A stretch of 64,000 nt of DNA from Aureibaculum algae. Lineage in GTDB: Bacteria > Bacteroidota > Bacteroidia > Flavobacteriales > Flavobacteriaceae. Shown here in pieces: positions 1 through 10,058 of the stretch (positions within the stretch are counted from its first letter, which is position 1; each line of letters starts with the position of its first letter). Location: contig NZ_CP040749.1 in assembly GCF_006065315.1 (NCBI RefSeq), forward strand, positions 744,001 through 808,000, written 5' to 3'. Under the pieces are notes generated by a model. It saw only the letters and a list, made by a program, of their open reading frames with translations, had not been told where the DNA came from and did no database searches. Made by a program: the position numbers and the translations under genes.

Positions 1-1009
1 TTGACCAGTAATCATCACTTACTGGCATCATATACCAGAATGATTCTGAAGTGTCATCATTAGGACGTTGATTATCCCCATTTGCACTGCCAAACCATTC
101 GTCTTGACCATCTATGGTAAATTTAAATTTATAACGCTCATCTCGTCCCCAGCCTTCTTGTTTAAATTCAATTAGCACATTTGAAGCTTTCCAAGTACCA
201 TTGCCAGAATAAATGAAATCGTATAATAGTTCTCCTTTTGGGGGAAACCACAAATCAATTTTTTGTACTTCTGACATTATTACTGAGCCGTCACTGAAAT
301 CAATTTTGATTCTATAAACTTTTTCAGCATCTGTATATGTAGTAGAACCGTTTTCTTCTAGGTCACTATCATTGATTGAATAAACAAGAGCATTGTCTGT
401 TTTTCTTGTTATTAAATGATAATCTCCTGATTTTAATGAAGTATAAATTTCGTATTTAGTAGCTCCGACTTTTTTGAATGGAAGGGCAGTTGAAATTTCT
501 GCACCACCTTCTGTTGCTGAACCTGAAATAAAAAGTTCATCAGGCATTGGAAATCCAGCAGGGCGTTCAACATCAAAAATACCTGAAACTTCTGATTTTT
601 GAATATCTAACCCTTTTGAAGACAGTACTGTCCATTTTAATTTCCCCGTTTTTTTAGATTCTATACCAGCCATTTCTGCAATTCTATTTAAATCCGTAAA
701 AGAAATATTTAAAGTTCTTTGAAGTCCTTTACCATCCGAGGGTGTTACGTAAATAGGGTTTGAAAAATCACCAGATTCAATATCAAAAACGACATCGTAA
801 AGTACCACTCCATTGTCTTCGGCTTTTGCTGCTTGCCATTCAAATAGAGCGGAGCTAGCAGCACCTAGATTAAAGAATGAATTGTCTGTAGGTGAATATA
901 AAGTAGTTACAGAAGAAACATTAGTGTTGGAAATTGTTTCATTGTCATCACAACTAGTTACAAATATTGAAAGTGCAATTAGTATTATTTTTGAATATAT
1001 TGTTTTCAT
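1..1009 (-). CDS. SusE/SusF-like starch/glycan-binding outer-membrane lipoprotein (3' end outside window)
   Basis: The reading frame is open from an ATG at 1009 to the left edge (336 codons), so the C-terminus is missing. The N-terminus is a lipoprotein signal ending in VTSC (Cys20). It is followed by an Ig-like stretch (SVTTLYSPTDNSFFNL, then a FEWQAA motif) typical of the SusE N-terminal domain. The later part, with GDYHLITRK and KFKFTIDGQDEWFG, resembles the carbohydrate-binding-like repeats of SusE/SusF. In the family these surface lipoproteins hold glycan for the SusC/SusD importer. The gene starts 35 bp after the susD stop on the same strand, so it should be the fourth gene of the fecR-susC-susD operon. 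The family is inferred from motifs and position; the substrate cannot be told. Confidence 0.8.
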   Translation of the reverse strand, partial: MKTIYSKIILIALSIFVTSCDDNETISNTNVSSVTTLYSPTDNSFFNLGAASSALFEWQAAKAEDNGVVLYDVVFDIESGDFSNPIYVTPSDGKGLQRTLNISFTDLNRIAEMAGIESKKTGKLKWTVLSSKGLDIQKSEVSGIFDVERPAGFPMPDELFISGSATEGGAEISTALPFKKVGATKYEIYTSLKSGDYHLITRKTDNALVYSINDSDLEENGSTTYTDAEKVYRIKIDFSDGSVIMSEVQKIDLWFPPKGELLYDFIYSGNGTWKASNVLIEFKQEGWGRDERYKFKFTIDGQDEWFGSANGDNQRPNDDTSESFWYMMPVSDDYWS

Positions 1010-1044
1010 TTGTTGTTTTTTTAATGTTATTGGAATTTAAGATT

Positions 1045-2664
1045 TTACCAACCTGGATTTTGACTTAAGTTGGTGTTGATAAGTCGTTCATCTCTTGGTA
1101 TTGGCCAGAGATAATGCTTGTTAGGATCAAAAGTTCTAAGGTTTGCTCTGATATATCCATCATCTTGAGAAATAGGACCAAATTTTGCTCCATGTGCCCA
1201 TCCATTTAATACGGTTTCTGCAGTCTTCCAACGTCTTATATCAAATATTCGAAGCCCTTCAAAGGCCAACTCAACTCTTCGTTCATTTCTAATAATTAGA
1301 CGAAAGTCGCTTTGATTCAATGAAGCATCAAAGTTAAGTGCTGGCGGATCTGTAAAGCCGGCACGGTTTCTTAATCTCTTAATAGTAGTTTCCCAGATTG
1401 TTTTATCAAATGAATTTAATTCATTTTTAGCCTCTGCATACATTAACAATATATCGGCATATCTTATTAGCATCAAATTTAATCCCGATGACAAACTGCT
1501 TTGATGAGTTGGATCAAAATATTTACGCCAATAGTATCCTGTTGGTGTGGCTGAAGAGCCTGGAACATATTCATCGGCAGTATTAGAACCTGGTTTTATT
1601 AAAATGGTTTGTGTACCTCCTTCAGGATTTTCCCATTGGTATCCATCATACACTACGGTGTAAGTTAATCTTGGATCCCTATTTATATAGGGATTGTTTT
1701 CGTCATAATTAGAATCAACATCGGTAATTTTTTTACCATTTATCATTAAATAACTGTCCACCAATTCTTGTGTGGCAGCTATAGCATTTAATCTTGCTCC
1801 TGCTGTAAGTGGCGCCATATCGAAATATTCATTCCATGTTCTATATTCAGGGACATATTGTAAACTTAAAATATCTTCTGAATTATACTCATTCTGAGGA
1901 AGAAACAATCCTTCATATGACGAAAACAATTCGTAAGAGCCATTTTCAGTTGTGTTAATTAATTTTTCACATTCATTAACAACAGCTTGCCAATCTCCTT
2001 CATATAAATGCACTCTTGCTTTTAGAGCAAGAGCTGCTCCTTTAGTAATTCTACCTCGATCAGATTCTTTATATTCGGTATTAGTAGGCAATACTGTTGC
2101 TACATAGTCTAATTCATTTAAAATAAATTGTAATACTTGTTCGCGTGGTGTACGACTAATTGTCTGTGCTTCTTCAATAGTTAAATCTTTTTCAATTAGC
2201 GGAATATCGCCAAACCATGTCATTAATTGAAAATGTTGAAAGGCTCTTAAAAACCTAGCTTCTGCTTTTATTCTGTCAATGATTGTGGCATCCGTATTTG
2301 AAATACGATCAATATTTTCCAATAATAGATTACAGGTTTTGATACCCGCATATCTATTGTTCCATTCATCTTTAAATCTAGCGAGAGAAGCGTCGTGGGT
2401 TCCTGAACCCAAAGAAGCGGCACCAGCAATATCGCCTCTACCATTATAGGCATTATCAGAAATTGCTTCATTATAAAAAAAGAAATTGCTGTTTTGAATT
2501 TGTGAATAAGCCGTATTTAAGACAGTTTCAGCTTTACTAATACTTGTCCAATAAGTGAGGTCTGTGAACTGATTTTCAGGTGCAAGGTCTAATTCCTCAC
2601 AACTTAACAAAAGTAAGACCATACATGAAATAATTGTAATTTTATGTGTTATAGTAATTTTCAT
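1045..2664 (-). CDS. RagB/SusD family nutrient-uptake outer-membrane lipoprotein
   Basis: This 539-residue protein has a lipobox LLLSC (Cys22) and the SusD start EELDLAPENQFTDLTYW. Its TPR-rich body includes RFLRAFQHFQLMTWFGDIPL, and it ends with the usual C-terminal block (NERRVELAFEGLRIFDIRRW, then LWPIPRDE and NPGW). SusD proteins sit on the cell surface as a lid over a SusC channel and bind the substrate. The gene lies 10 bp downstream of susC and upstream of the SusE-like gene, so the three should be co-transcribed. Length is normal. Which oligomer it binds cannot be read from the sequence. Confidence 0.95.
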   Translation of the reverse strand: MKITITHKITIISCMVLLLLSCEELDLAPENQFTDLTYWTSISKAETVLNTAYSQIQNSNFFFYNEAISDNAYNGRGDIAGAASLGSGTHDASLARFKDEWNNRYAGIKTCNLLLENIDRISNTDATIIDRIKAEARFLRAFQHFQLMTWFGDIPLIEKDLTIEEAQTISRTPREQVLQFILNELDYVATVLPTNTEYKESDRGRITKGAALALKARVHLYEGDWQAVVNECEKLINTTENGSYELFSSYEGLFLPQNEYNSEDILSLQYVPEYRTWNEYFDMAPLTAGARLNAIAATQELVDSYLMINGKKITDVDSNYDENNPYINRDPRLTYTVVYDGYQWENPEGGTQTILIKPGSNTADEYVPGSSATPTGYYWRKYFDPTHQSSLSSGLNLMLIRYADILLMYAEAKNELNSFDKTIWETTIKRLRNRAGFTDPPALNFDASLNQSDFRLIIRNERRVELAFEGLRIFDIRRWKTAETVLNGWAHGAKFGPISQDDGYIRANLRTFDPNKHYLWPIPRDERLINTNLSQNPGW

Positions 2665-2674
2665 AAGTATAGAG

Positions 2675-5600
2675 TTAAAAGGTTATGTCCAATCCAAGTC
2701 CGTAATAAACGAGTGTAGGGTACGCCCTACCGCTATTCCCACCTGATGAGCTCAAATTGCTGTTAAATTCAGAAAGTTCAGGGTCAACAAACTTGACTTT
2801 TGAAAGCGTAAGAAGGTTTTGACCGGATAGGTAAATACGGTAACTTTTCATACCTAATTTTTCAGTAACGTCTTTTGGCAACGTGTAACCAATTTGGAGG
2901 TTTTTTAACCTCGCATAGGCGCCATCATATAAATACATGTTAGAACCACGTCTAAAGTTATTGGTAATGGATTGAGTTCCGGCATTGGCTAAACGAGGAT
3001 AGTAGGCATCAGTATTTTGTGGTGTCCAAAAATCTAACTGGTGTGTATACATTGTTGCTCCATAATTAACGTGAAAAGGCTCTACTAGTTCTCCTCGTAT
3101 CATCATTGTCCTTTTGCCAACACCTTGAATAAACATACTTAGGTCAAACCCCTTGAAGGAAACATTATAAGTTAGTCCGTAAGTGAATCTCGGGAATGGG
3201 TTTCCGAAAATAAATTTATCTTCATCATTGATTACACCATCTTTATTTAGATCGACATAGCGATTGTCACCAGGAACTACAGTTAATCCTTCAGGGACAG
3301 CAGCATTTTCAATTTCCTCAATACTATTAAAAATCCCATCCCTTTTTAAACCTACATAAGAATTGAAAGGTAATCCTTCACGCAACAGTACTTGTAATTC
3401 AGCTACACTGGTTAGCTTTTCATTTCCTTGAAAATCTAATACTTCATTTTTAGAATCACCTAAACTAAAATTAAGACTATGTTTGAATAAATTACCATAA
3501 TGCTTATAGGTAACACTTAGTTCCCATCCTTTACTTCCTACTTTTCCTGCATTAAAATCTGGTAAATTGGAACCATAAACACCAGGTACAGCAGGTGGGA
3601 CCAAAATATCTGAAGTGACTTTGTTAAAGTAATCAAAAGATAAAGTTAATGCACTACTAAAGAAATCGACATCAGTCCCTACATTAAAAGTTGCGGCTTT
3701 TTCCCACTGTATATCGGGATTGGCAAAATTGTATCCAGTACCGCTAACACCGGTATTATTGAAGCCGTAAGCATTTTGAAAAGTAAAATAAGTAGTTTGG
3801 TATTGGTAATTTCCTACATTTTGATTACCCAATATACCATAAGAGGCACGAATTTTTATATTACCTAATTTTTGCTTATAATCATTTAAAAAAGCCTCAT
3901 TGGTAATATTATAACCTAATGAAACAGAAGGAAAGAAGCCCCAACGTTTTTCTTTTCTGAATTTAGACGATCCGTCATAACGGAAACTAACTTCAGCAAA
4001 GTATTTATTGTCAAAGCTATATGCGGTTCGGCCAAATAAGGAATTTAAACTGTTTTTAGAAGAACTTTGGTTCGAGTTATATGAATTGTCACTTATTTCG
4101 GTTTCAGAAGTTGGAGTTCCTAAATCTGGGTCGGTATATTTCTTGAAAATACCTATTCCTCTGTCTGAATGGTTTTCATTAGATGCACCGACAAGAACGT
4201 TTAATTCGTGTTTTTGAATAAATATTTTTTCAAACTCTAATATCAGTTGAGTGTTCAAGTCAAGACTTTTTCGGCTTGTATCATCGGTGTTGTTATCAGC
4301 TCCATACACTCCTTTAGGAAAAAAATCAACCGTTTTAGTTCTGGAAAATTGATTACTTGACCATAATCGACCGCCAAATACCCCCCTAAGTTTTAAAAAA
4401 CTCGTTAATTTTAATTCTGCAGAAAGATTACCAAATACATCATCATTATCGTATTTCCTATAGCCACCTTGCTCCAATATACCTAATGAATTAAATTCAT
4501 TAAGAATGTCATTGGTTAAATAGTTGCCATCTTCATCTTTCTGCTTATAATACAAAGGAACCCGAAATGCATCTACCATTATATTACCTGTACTTGAAGA
4601 GTGATCGATAATTTTTTGTTTTGAATACGACAGGTTAGAAGTTAATTTGAAATTACCATATTCATTGGTGAGGTTAATTCTGTAATTATACCTTTCCATT
4701 CCTTTTGCAGGTCCCACAAAATTACTACCTTGGTTTAAGTATCCTACAGATACTAAATAGGTAGAGTTTTCATTACCACCAGAAACAGATAAATTATGAT
4801 TTTGTTGAAGAGCATCATTAACAATTTCATTGGCAAACCATTCATTGTCACCGTCAGCTTTAAATTTTGCAATCTCTGCCGATGTAAAGATAGCCGAGCT
4901 TTCATTTGAGTTGTAAGATGCTTCATTCCTTAATATGGCATTTTCATACCCATGGACTGGTTTTGTGAAGTAGTAAGGTGAATTATAACCCACTAACCCA
5001 TTGTATGAAACGGACATAGCAGTGTTTTTATTTCCTTTTTTTGTAGTAATTAATATTACGCCATTACTGGCTCTGGAACCATATATAGCAGCACTACCAG
5101 CATCTTTTAAAACGGATACATTTTCAATATCGGTTGTATTCAAAGCATTGATATCACCACCAACTATACCGTCTATTACGATGAGTGGAGCATTACTTCC
5201 TAAAGTGCTAATACCGCGAATGTTAATACTTAGACCTGCTCCTGGTTCAGAATTGCGTTGTTGAATTGTTAGGCTAGGAGACTGACCCTGTAAAGCTTGG
5301 GTCGTATTTATTGATGCTCTTCCTTTAAAAGCACCTTCACTAACTTGGTCAATTGCACTTACTACTTTAGATCTTTTTTGCGTTCCATATCCAATAATGA
5401 CAACTTCGTCTAGTGCAGCTGCACTTTCATCCAATATTATTGAAATGGTTTGTCGACCATTAACTGGAATTTCTTTTGTTTCATAACCAATAAATGAAAT
5501 TTGTAAAATGGCGTTATTTGAAACTGTTATTGAGAATTTTCCGTCATAATCAACGGTTATTCCGTTTTTCGTGCCTTTTTCGATAACATTGGCTCCGAAT

Positions 5601-6061
5601 AATGGTTCTCCGTCAGCTCCAAATACCGTTCCATTAATTTGATCTTGTTTCTTTTTAGAAGTTGACGAAGGTTTGGGATTTAACGTGTCGTTTTTATTAA
5701 GACTTTTTTTTAATAATACCTTTCGATTGTCAATTTCATAAGAGGTCTGCTCATCTTTAAAAAGTAAATTTAATACTTCTTTAATAGATACTTTGTTAAC
5801 GTTTAAGGACACTTGACGTGTCAAATCTATTGAATTTGTATTGAAAATGAATTTAAATTTAGTTTTTGCTTCAATTTCAATTATAACCTTTTCAACTGAA
5901 GTATTTTTTACGCTCAAAGAAATTTTAGTCTTCTGAGCATAAGAAGTATTAGCCTGCATTACAAGGTTTATCGTAAGCAAAAATAAAATAGATAGCTTCA
6001 TTTTTAAGTCAAATTTCAAGACCCAAGGAAAATAGTCCTTAGACTTTACTGTTTTTTTCAT
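2675..6061 (-). CDS. SusC/RagA family TonB-dependent transporter with N-terminal STN signalling domain
   Basis: 1128 residues. After a long signal region ending near SYAQ (about residue 43) comes an STN domain (about 45-120), the part that in FecA-type receptors contacts a periplasmic FecR anti-sigma. A carboxypeptidase-regulatory-like domain follows (about 142-215: INGTVFGADGEPLFGANVIE), then the SusC signature LDEVVIIGYGTQ, a plug ending near ASNGVILITTKKG, and the beta-barrel ending in GLGLDITF. It should import the substrate bound by the SusD encoded next, using TonB energy. The STN domain plus the adjacent fecR and sigma genes imply substrate-induced transcription. The start is the family-typical MKK with a KFDLKMKL segment about 17 residues in; a second ATG at about residue 21 is possible. 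Confidence 0.95.
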   Translation of the reverse strand: MKKTVKSKDYFPWVLKFDLKMKLSILFLLTINLVMQANTSYAQKTKISLSVKNTSVEKVIIEIEAKTKFKFIFNTNSIDLTRQVSLNVNKVSIKEVLNLLFKDEQTSYEIDNRKVLLKKSLNKNDTLNPKPSSTSKKKQDQINGTVFGADGEPLFGANVIEKGTKNGITVDYDGKFSITVSNNAILQISFIGYETKEIPVNGRQTISIILDESAAALDEVVIIGYGTQKRSKVVSAIDQVSEGAFKGRASINTTQALQGQSPSLTIQQRNSEPGAGLSINIRGISTLGSNAPLIVIDGIVGGDINALNTTDIENVSVLKDAGSAAIYGSRASNGVILITTKKGNKNTAMSVSYNGLVGYNSPYYFTKPVHGYENAILRNEASYNSNESSAIFTSAEIAKFKADGDNEWFANEIVNDALQQNHNLSVSGGNENSTYLVSVGYLNQGSNFVGPAKGMERYNYRINLTNEYGNFKLTSNLSYSKQKIIDHSSSTGNIMVDAFRVPLYYKQKDEDGNYLTNDILNEFNSLGILEQGGYRKYDNDDVFGNLSAELKLTSFLKLRGVFGGRLWSSNQFSRTKTVDFFPKGVYGADNNTDDTSRKSLDLNTQLILEFEKIFIQKHELNVLVGASNENHSDRGIGIFKKYTDPDLGTPTSETEISDNSYNSNQSSSKNSLNSLFGRTAYSFDNKYFAEVSFRYDGSSKFRKEKRWGFFPSVSLGYNITNEAFLNDYKQKLGNIKIRASYGILGNQNVGNYQYQTTYFTFQNAYGFNNTGVSGTGYNFANPDIQWEKAATFNVGTDVDFFSSALTLSFDYFNKVTSDILVPPAVPGVYGSNLPDFNAGKVGSKGWELSVTYKHYGNLFKHSLNFSLGDSKNEVLDFQGNEKLTSVAELQVLLREGLPFNSYVGLKRDGIFNSIEEIENAAVPEGLTVVPGDNRYVDLNKDGVINDEDKFIFGNPFPRFTYGLTYNVSFKGFDLSMFIQGVGKRTMMIRGELVEPFHVNYGATMYTHQLDFWTPQNTDAYYPRLANAGTQSITNNFRRGSNMYLYDGAYARLKNLQIGYTLPKDVTEKLGMKSYRIYLSGQNLLTLSKVKFVDPELSEFNSNLSSSGGNSGRAYPTLVYYGLGLDITF

Positions 6062-6197
6062 AATTTTGATTTTTTATTAGTGATTATTCAAGTTAGTTTA
6101 ATCATTTTTTATGTCGGAAAATGTTACAGCATTTTCCGATTTTTTTTTTTAAAACTGATTGATGTTGAATTAAGCTTTACCCATAGGCATCATAATT

Positions 6198-7343
6198 TTA
6201 GTTTATTATAATTTTGTTATTTATTATTTTAAATTCAATTGAATAAATCTTATTAAAATAACCTAATACTTCTTCAATAGTATCTTTGTCAATTTCTATG
6301 GTAGCGTTAAAATTCTCATTCGCCAACTTTTTATTATTATTAACTATAGTAATATTATAGGCACGTTCTAATTTTTTTATAATTTTATTAAAGGGGGTGT
6401 TTCTAAAAATTATATTACCATTTATCCAAGCTGTATATTCATGAGTATCTACTCTTTCCGTAGCGATACTTTTTAGCGTTTTGTTAAATGAAGCCTTATA
6501 ACTAGGTTCCAACATTTTTTTATTGTTTGATACATTCAGACGCACGGAACCATCTACTAATACGACTTCTGATTTATTATCCTCATCGTAATTTGATACA
6601 TTAAATTTTGTTCCTAATACGCTCACATTCATTTCGTCGGCAGTGACCACAAATGGGTGATCTATATTGTGGGTAACGTCGAAATATGCTTCTCCTTTCA
6701 AAAAAACTTGTCGATTTGAACCTTTAGAAAAATTTATAGGATATTTTAAAGAGCTACCTGAATTAAGAAAGATATTTGTACCGTCAGATAGAACAACATT
6801 AAATCGTTTTCCATAGGGGACATTTAAAGTATTGAATTTTAACTTTTCTCCAGAGTCATCATTAAAATATATCAATTGAGTTCCTTTGTGTATCCCAATT
6901 ATACCTCCATTTTGGTTTACGATGTCGGAATTTTTATTTTCTGAGATAATTTCAATAGCACCATTATCTAGTTTTAACGTAATGTCAGTAATTTGAGGGA
7001 CATTTTCTTCTAAACTTTTGGTGTTAAAAAATCCTTTCTGATATGAATATAGAATTGCCATAAATAGAATAGCTATGGCAGCATATTTTAATACTGAATT
7101 TATGCGAAAACGGTATGAAATACTTTTATCCTTACGCATATGTTCTTGTAATTTTTCTTTTATTTTCTGGCTATCGGGATTGTTCATGCCTGAAGTAATA
7201 GCAAGGTGGGTTTTTACATATTTTTTAAATGTTAATTCACTTTCAGGATTTTGTAACCATTTATTAATCATATCTAATTCAGATGAATTTGCTGAATTAT
7301 TTAAATACTTTATAATAAGAATTTCTATTTCTGGTAATTTCAT
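6198..7343 (-). CDS. FecR family anti-sigma factor / transmembrane sensor
   Basis: 381 residues in the family order: a cytoplasmic anti-sigma part (about 1-80), one membrane segment (about 85-107, AAIAILFMAILYSY), a periplasmic FecR domain (about 175-275, VPYGKRFNVVLSDGT and GEAYFDVTHN with VLGTKFNVS), and a C-terminal DUF4974 domain (about 310-381, IIFRNTPFNKIIKKLERAYN). It should hold the divergent ECF sigma factor inactive until the STN domain of the SusC protein reports substrate. It lies 136 bp upstream of susC on the same strand and diverges from the sigma gene at 7461. Confidence 0.93.
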   Translation of the reverse strand: MKLPEIEILIIKYLNNSANSSELDMINKWLQNPESELTFKKYVKTHLAITSGMNNPDSQKIKEKLQEHMRKDKSISYRFRINSVLKYAAIAILFMAILYSYQKGFFNTKSLEENVPQITDITLKLDNGAIEIISENKNSDIVNQNGGIIGIHKGTQLIYFNDDSGEKLKFNTLNVPYGKRFNVVLSDGTNIFLNSGSSLKYPINFSKGSNRQVFLKGEAYFDVTHNIDHPFVVTADEMNVSVLGTKFNVSNYDEDNKSEVVLVDGSVRLNVSNNKKMLEPSYKASFNKTLKSIATERVDTHEYTAWINGNIIFRNTPFNKIIKKLERAYNITIVNNNKKLANENFNATIEIDKDTIEEVLGYFNKIYSIEFKIINNKIIIN

Positions 7344-7415
7344 ATTTACATCATGCTAATATTTACTATAACAAGTAAAATTTAAGACACCCTTATTTTT
7401 TTTATGTAATTATTG

Positions 7416-7423
7416 TAGTTTTG
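7416..7423 (+). promoter_or_regulatory. Candidate -7 element (TAGTTTTG) for ECF sigma gene
   Basis: TAGTTTTG fits the Bacteroidota TAnnTTTG -7 consensus and lies 37 bp before the sigma factor ATG in the divergent intergenic region. No good TTG -33 element stands at the right distance upstream, so this is only a candidate. Confidence 0.35.
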
Positions 7424-7460
7424 TAAGAATTAACAGCAAAAAATTATTGTATCAAAAATT

Positions 7461-8063
7461 ATGAGTATAAAAACGGATTTTAATGAAAATGCTGTTTTAA
7501 TAGAACATTTAATAAAAGGGGAAGAAAAGGCATTCATGTTTTTAATCGATAGTTATCATAAAAAATTACATACCTATGCTTTAACTTTAATTGGAAATTA
7601 TTCAATAGCTCAGGACATTGTTCAAAATGTATTTTTAAAAGTTTGGAAGAATAGAAAAAGACTTAATAGTAATCTCTTAATTAGCAGTTTTCTGTATAAA
7701 TCTGTCTATAATGAATTTATAAATGAGTATCATAAGAATAAAAAAGTAATAATATTACAACAGCAATACTATGATTCATTATCTGAGGTAATGGAAGAAG
7801 TTGACATTGAAACTTATGAAATTTTGTCAAGTTTGGTTACGGAGGAAATAAAGAAATTACCCCCCAAATGTCAGAAAATATTTATTCTAAGTAAAAAAGA
7901 AGGTCTTACATATAATGAAATATCTGAATACTATAATATATCTGTAAAAACGGTAGAAGCACAAATGTCAAAAGCTTATACGATTATTAGGAACAAATTA
8001 GGAGATAAGTACAAAACGATTTTTATCATACTTTTTGAAAAAAATATAAATGTTTTACATTGA
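7461..8063 (+). CDS. RNA polymerase ECF-type sigma factor (sigma-70 family)
   Basis: 200 residues. Region 2 is visible at about 27-95 (YHKKLHTYALTL, AQDIVQNVFLKVWKNRKRL) and region 4 at about 130-190 (LPPKCQKIFILSKKEGLT, SVKTVEAQMSKAYTIIR), the layout of Bacteroidota ECF sigma factors that pair with FecR. Diverging from fecR at 7343 with 117 bp between, it should direct transcription of the fecR-susC-susD-susE operon when the substrate is imported. It is clearly related to the second sigma factor at 18834-19436: same length, near-identical helix-turn-helix region. Confidence 0.95.
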   Translation: MSIKTDFNENAVLIEHLIKGEEKAFMFLIDSYHKKLHTYALTLIGNYSIAQDIVQNVFLKVWKNRKRLNSNLLISSFLYKSVYNEFINEYHKNKKVIILQQQYYDSLSEVMEEVDIETYEILSSLVTEEIKKLPPKCQKIFILSKKEGLTYNEISEYYNISVKTVEAQMSKAYTIIRNKLGDKYKTIFIILFEKNINVLH

Positions 8064-8739
8064 TTAAAGAGTTATATAGTGCTTGAAAACTAATAAAGAC
8101 TTTTGTCAAAAAAATATTTTTATACTTTTGTTTTATTATTTATAATAAAAATTTTGCTGTTTTGTGTGGTTCAATAAGGTTATGCTTAAAATGTAATTAA
8201 AGCTAAATTATTCACAAATACTTTGAACAATTACTTCAATAATAATTTACATAGTTAGTTTTTTAATCTAAATGTAAAAATGAAGTTTCTTTTGTAAATA
8301 GCAGGCCTATAACTTCATGTTTAAGAGCTCTTTTTCTAATAATTCTCTAGTCGGCATTTCAATTACCCAATTTGAATTAACTCTTCCCACAATTTCATAA
8401 TTTTTCGTTTTACTTAATCCTTAACCATGTTTTAATACCGCTCTAATAAATAGTGATATTCACATATGACATGCATCTATTGAGTGATTAATAACTAAAT
8501 AATGAAACTGATTTGGCTTTCGAAAAATATATAAATTAACGGTGTCAGTATTTCCAAAAATAGTTCGGAGAAAAAGTAAAATTAAATCCGAAAAATATTA
8601 AGAATTTTGAGAAACAGGAAAAATCCCCTATATAAAAGGGGGGAAATCCTATTGATTTATGATTTTATTTAATTTAAATTGCTGTGCTTAACAATATTGT
8701 TGCTAAATCATACTTATTTATAAATAAAACCACTCAATT
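8064..8739. other. 676-bp intergenic region with a probable gene remnant
   Basis: No intact gene is visible. On the - strand at 8307-8423 there is an open stretch of 37 codons that reads like protein (given separately). A GC-richer hairpin-like sequence (CCCCTATATAAAAGGGG, about 8625-8641) lies about 100 bp before the nuclease gene at 8740; it has no T-run and may be leader structure. The rest is AT-rich and stop-dense. Confidence 0.4.
8307..8423 (-). pseudogene. Probable remnant of a degraded gene
   Basis: Read on the - strand, the 37 codons before a TAG (8307-8309) give a protein-like sequence including KNYEIVGRVNSNWVIEMP and TRELLEKELLNMKL. It has no start codon. An in-frame TAA (8421-8423) separates it from more plausible residues upstream (SLFIRAVLKHG, to about 8460), before the frame closes at another stop. 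This looks like the C-terminal end of a gene broken by stops and lying alone in a long gap. Its family is not recognised. A 37-codon open run can arise by chance, so confidence is low. Confidence 0.3.
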
Positions 8740-9843
8740 ATGCCTTGGTACAACGATCTCCGTCCAATCTCTGATGATAAGAAAATTGATTATGCTTTAA
8801 TTTTTCCTTCACTTAATAACGAAGATAGACAAAGAATAATAAAGGATGTTCTTGAGTTACGAGTTGATCTAAATGAAAAAATTCCAAGTAAAAATTTGGA
8901 CAAAAGTCTCTTACTCGCTTCTTGGAACATTAAAGAATTTGGACATTTAAAAGAGAGAATTCCTGACTCCTATTTTTATATCGCCGAGGTAATCAACAGA
9001 TTTGACCTCATGGCTATTCAAGAAATCAAATCTGGTTTGGATGATCTGTTCATCATAATGAGATTACTAGGAAGTAATTGGATTTATACTATAACGGACA
9101 TTACGGAAGGAACAGATGGGAACAAAGAACGATTTGCATACATTTATGATTCTCGAAAAGTGAAACCTTCAGGTTTGTCTGGAGAAATTGTTTTATGGGA
9201 TAAACTGACCGAGAACTCGGAGGTAAAACAACTAAAAAGATCACCAGCAATTACAGGGTTTATAGCAGGTTGGAAATCATTTTCTTTATTAAACATTCAT
9301 TTACAACCAGGAAAAACAGATTCCAATAAGAGATTAAGAATAGAAGAAGTTCGACTTTTAATGGAGGCCATAAAAGAGAAACTAAAAAAAGGACACTTTT
9401 GGAATGAAAATTTAATCATGCTTGGAGATACTAACTTATATAAGAATGATGATGATATTGTAGAATTAATTAATAATACTGATTTTAGAGAGGCTGAAAA
9501 TTTAGTAGATAAGGTTACTAATGTAAGTGAATCAGAAGTTTATGATAGAATATTCCTAAATGTTGATAAAACATTTTTTCATTTGGTAAAAGATAAAGAC
9601 GGAAAAGAAAATGGAAACGTGTACAAACCGTTTGAGGTAATTTATACAGAAGATAAGAGAAAGGCATATCATAATTTTATGTTAGCACATAAAGATGATC
9701 CAACCACTTTAGTTTCTGATGAAACATTTGAAAAATATTATCATCAATACTGGAAGCGAAATCAAATTTCAGATCATAATCCAATTTGGATTGAAATTGA
9801 AATAGATTCATCTGATGAATTTTTGAAAAGTAAGTTGAATTAA
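8740..9843 (+). CDS. Endonuclease/exonuclease/phosphatase (EEP) family hydrolase
   Basis: 367 residues carrying the metal-dependent EEP fold motifs in order: SWNIKEFG (Asn63), MAIQEIKSG (Glu95), NIHLQPGK, LGDTNLY (usually GDxN) and a terminal SDHNPIW with the catalytic Asp-His pair (about 345). Members cut DNA or RNA or remove phosphates from lipids and nucleotides; the motifs do not say which. There is no signal peptide, so it is probably cytoplasmic. The first 55 residues precede the fold and are not recognised. It stands alone, with 676 bp before it and 107 bp after, between the two SusC/SusD modules. A link to phosphorus or nucleic-acid use is only inferred. Confidence 0.85.
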   Translation: MPWYNDLRPISDDKKIDYALIFPSLNNEDRQRIIKDVLELRVDLNEKIPSKNLDKSLLLASWNIKEFGHLKERIPDSYFYIAEVINRFDLMAIQEIKSGLDDLFIIMRLLGSNWIYTITDITEGTDGNKERFAYIYDSRKVKPSGLSGEIVLWDKLTENSEVKQLKRSPAITGFIAGWKSFSLLNIHLQPGKTDSNKRLRIEEVRLLMEAIKEKLKKGHFWNENLIMLGDTNLYKNDDDIVELINNTDFREAENLVDKVTNVSESEVYDRIFLNVDKTFFHLVKDKDGKENGNVYKPFEVIYTEDKRKAYHNFMLAHKDDPTTLVSDETFEKYYHQYWKRNQISDHNPIWIEIEIDSSDEFLKSKLN

Positions 9844-9950
9844 TATACTGGAAGTTAATTTGATAATCCAATCAATAAAAATAATAATTTGAAGACATAT
9901 AGGGTAGATTCAAAATACAGATATACATAAGCTGTGGTGAATAAGAAAAA

Positions 9951-10058
9951 ATGAAACTTTTTAAGAAAAATAAAAGAGAAAATAGATTCTTAACAGTGTA
10001 CAAGACAATTTCTCAATTGGAAACAGAATTATTAAAACTCACGACCAATGCAGGATAA
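9951..10058 (+). CDS. Small ORF (35 aa) overlapping the next gene
   Basis: An ATG at 9951 opens 35 codons (MKLFKKNKRENRFLTVYKT, then ISQLETELLKLTTNAG) ending in TAA at 10056-10058. The end overlaps the start of the following unknown gene (10048) by 11 bp in another frame, an arrangement suited to translational coupling. The product would be basic at the N-terminus with a short amphipathic helix. No family recognised; it may instead be a leader peptide or a remnant. Confidence 0.35.
   Translation: MKLFKKNKRENRFLTVYKTISQLETELLKLTTNAG

Noticed and set aside
813..1040. 75-codon + strand ORF
   Set aside because: It is antisense to the SusE-like lipoprotein gene and has no protein features of its own.
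8625..8645. CCCCTATATAAAAGGGG as a terminator
   Set aside because: The stem is short, has no T-run on either strand and lies far from any stop codon.
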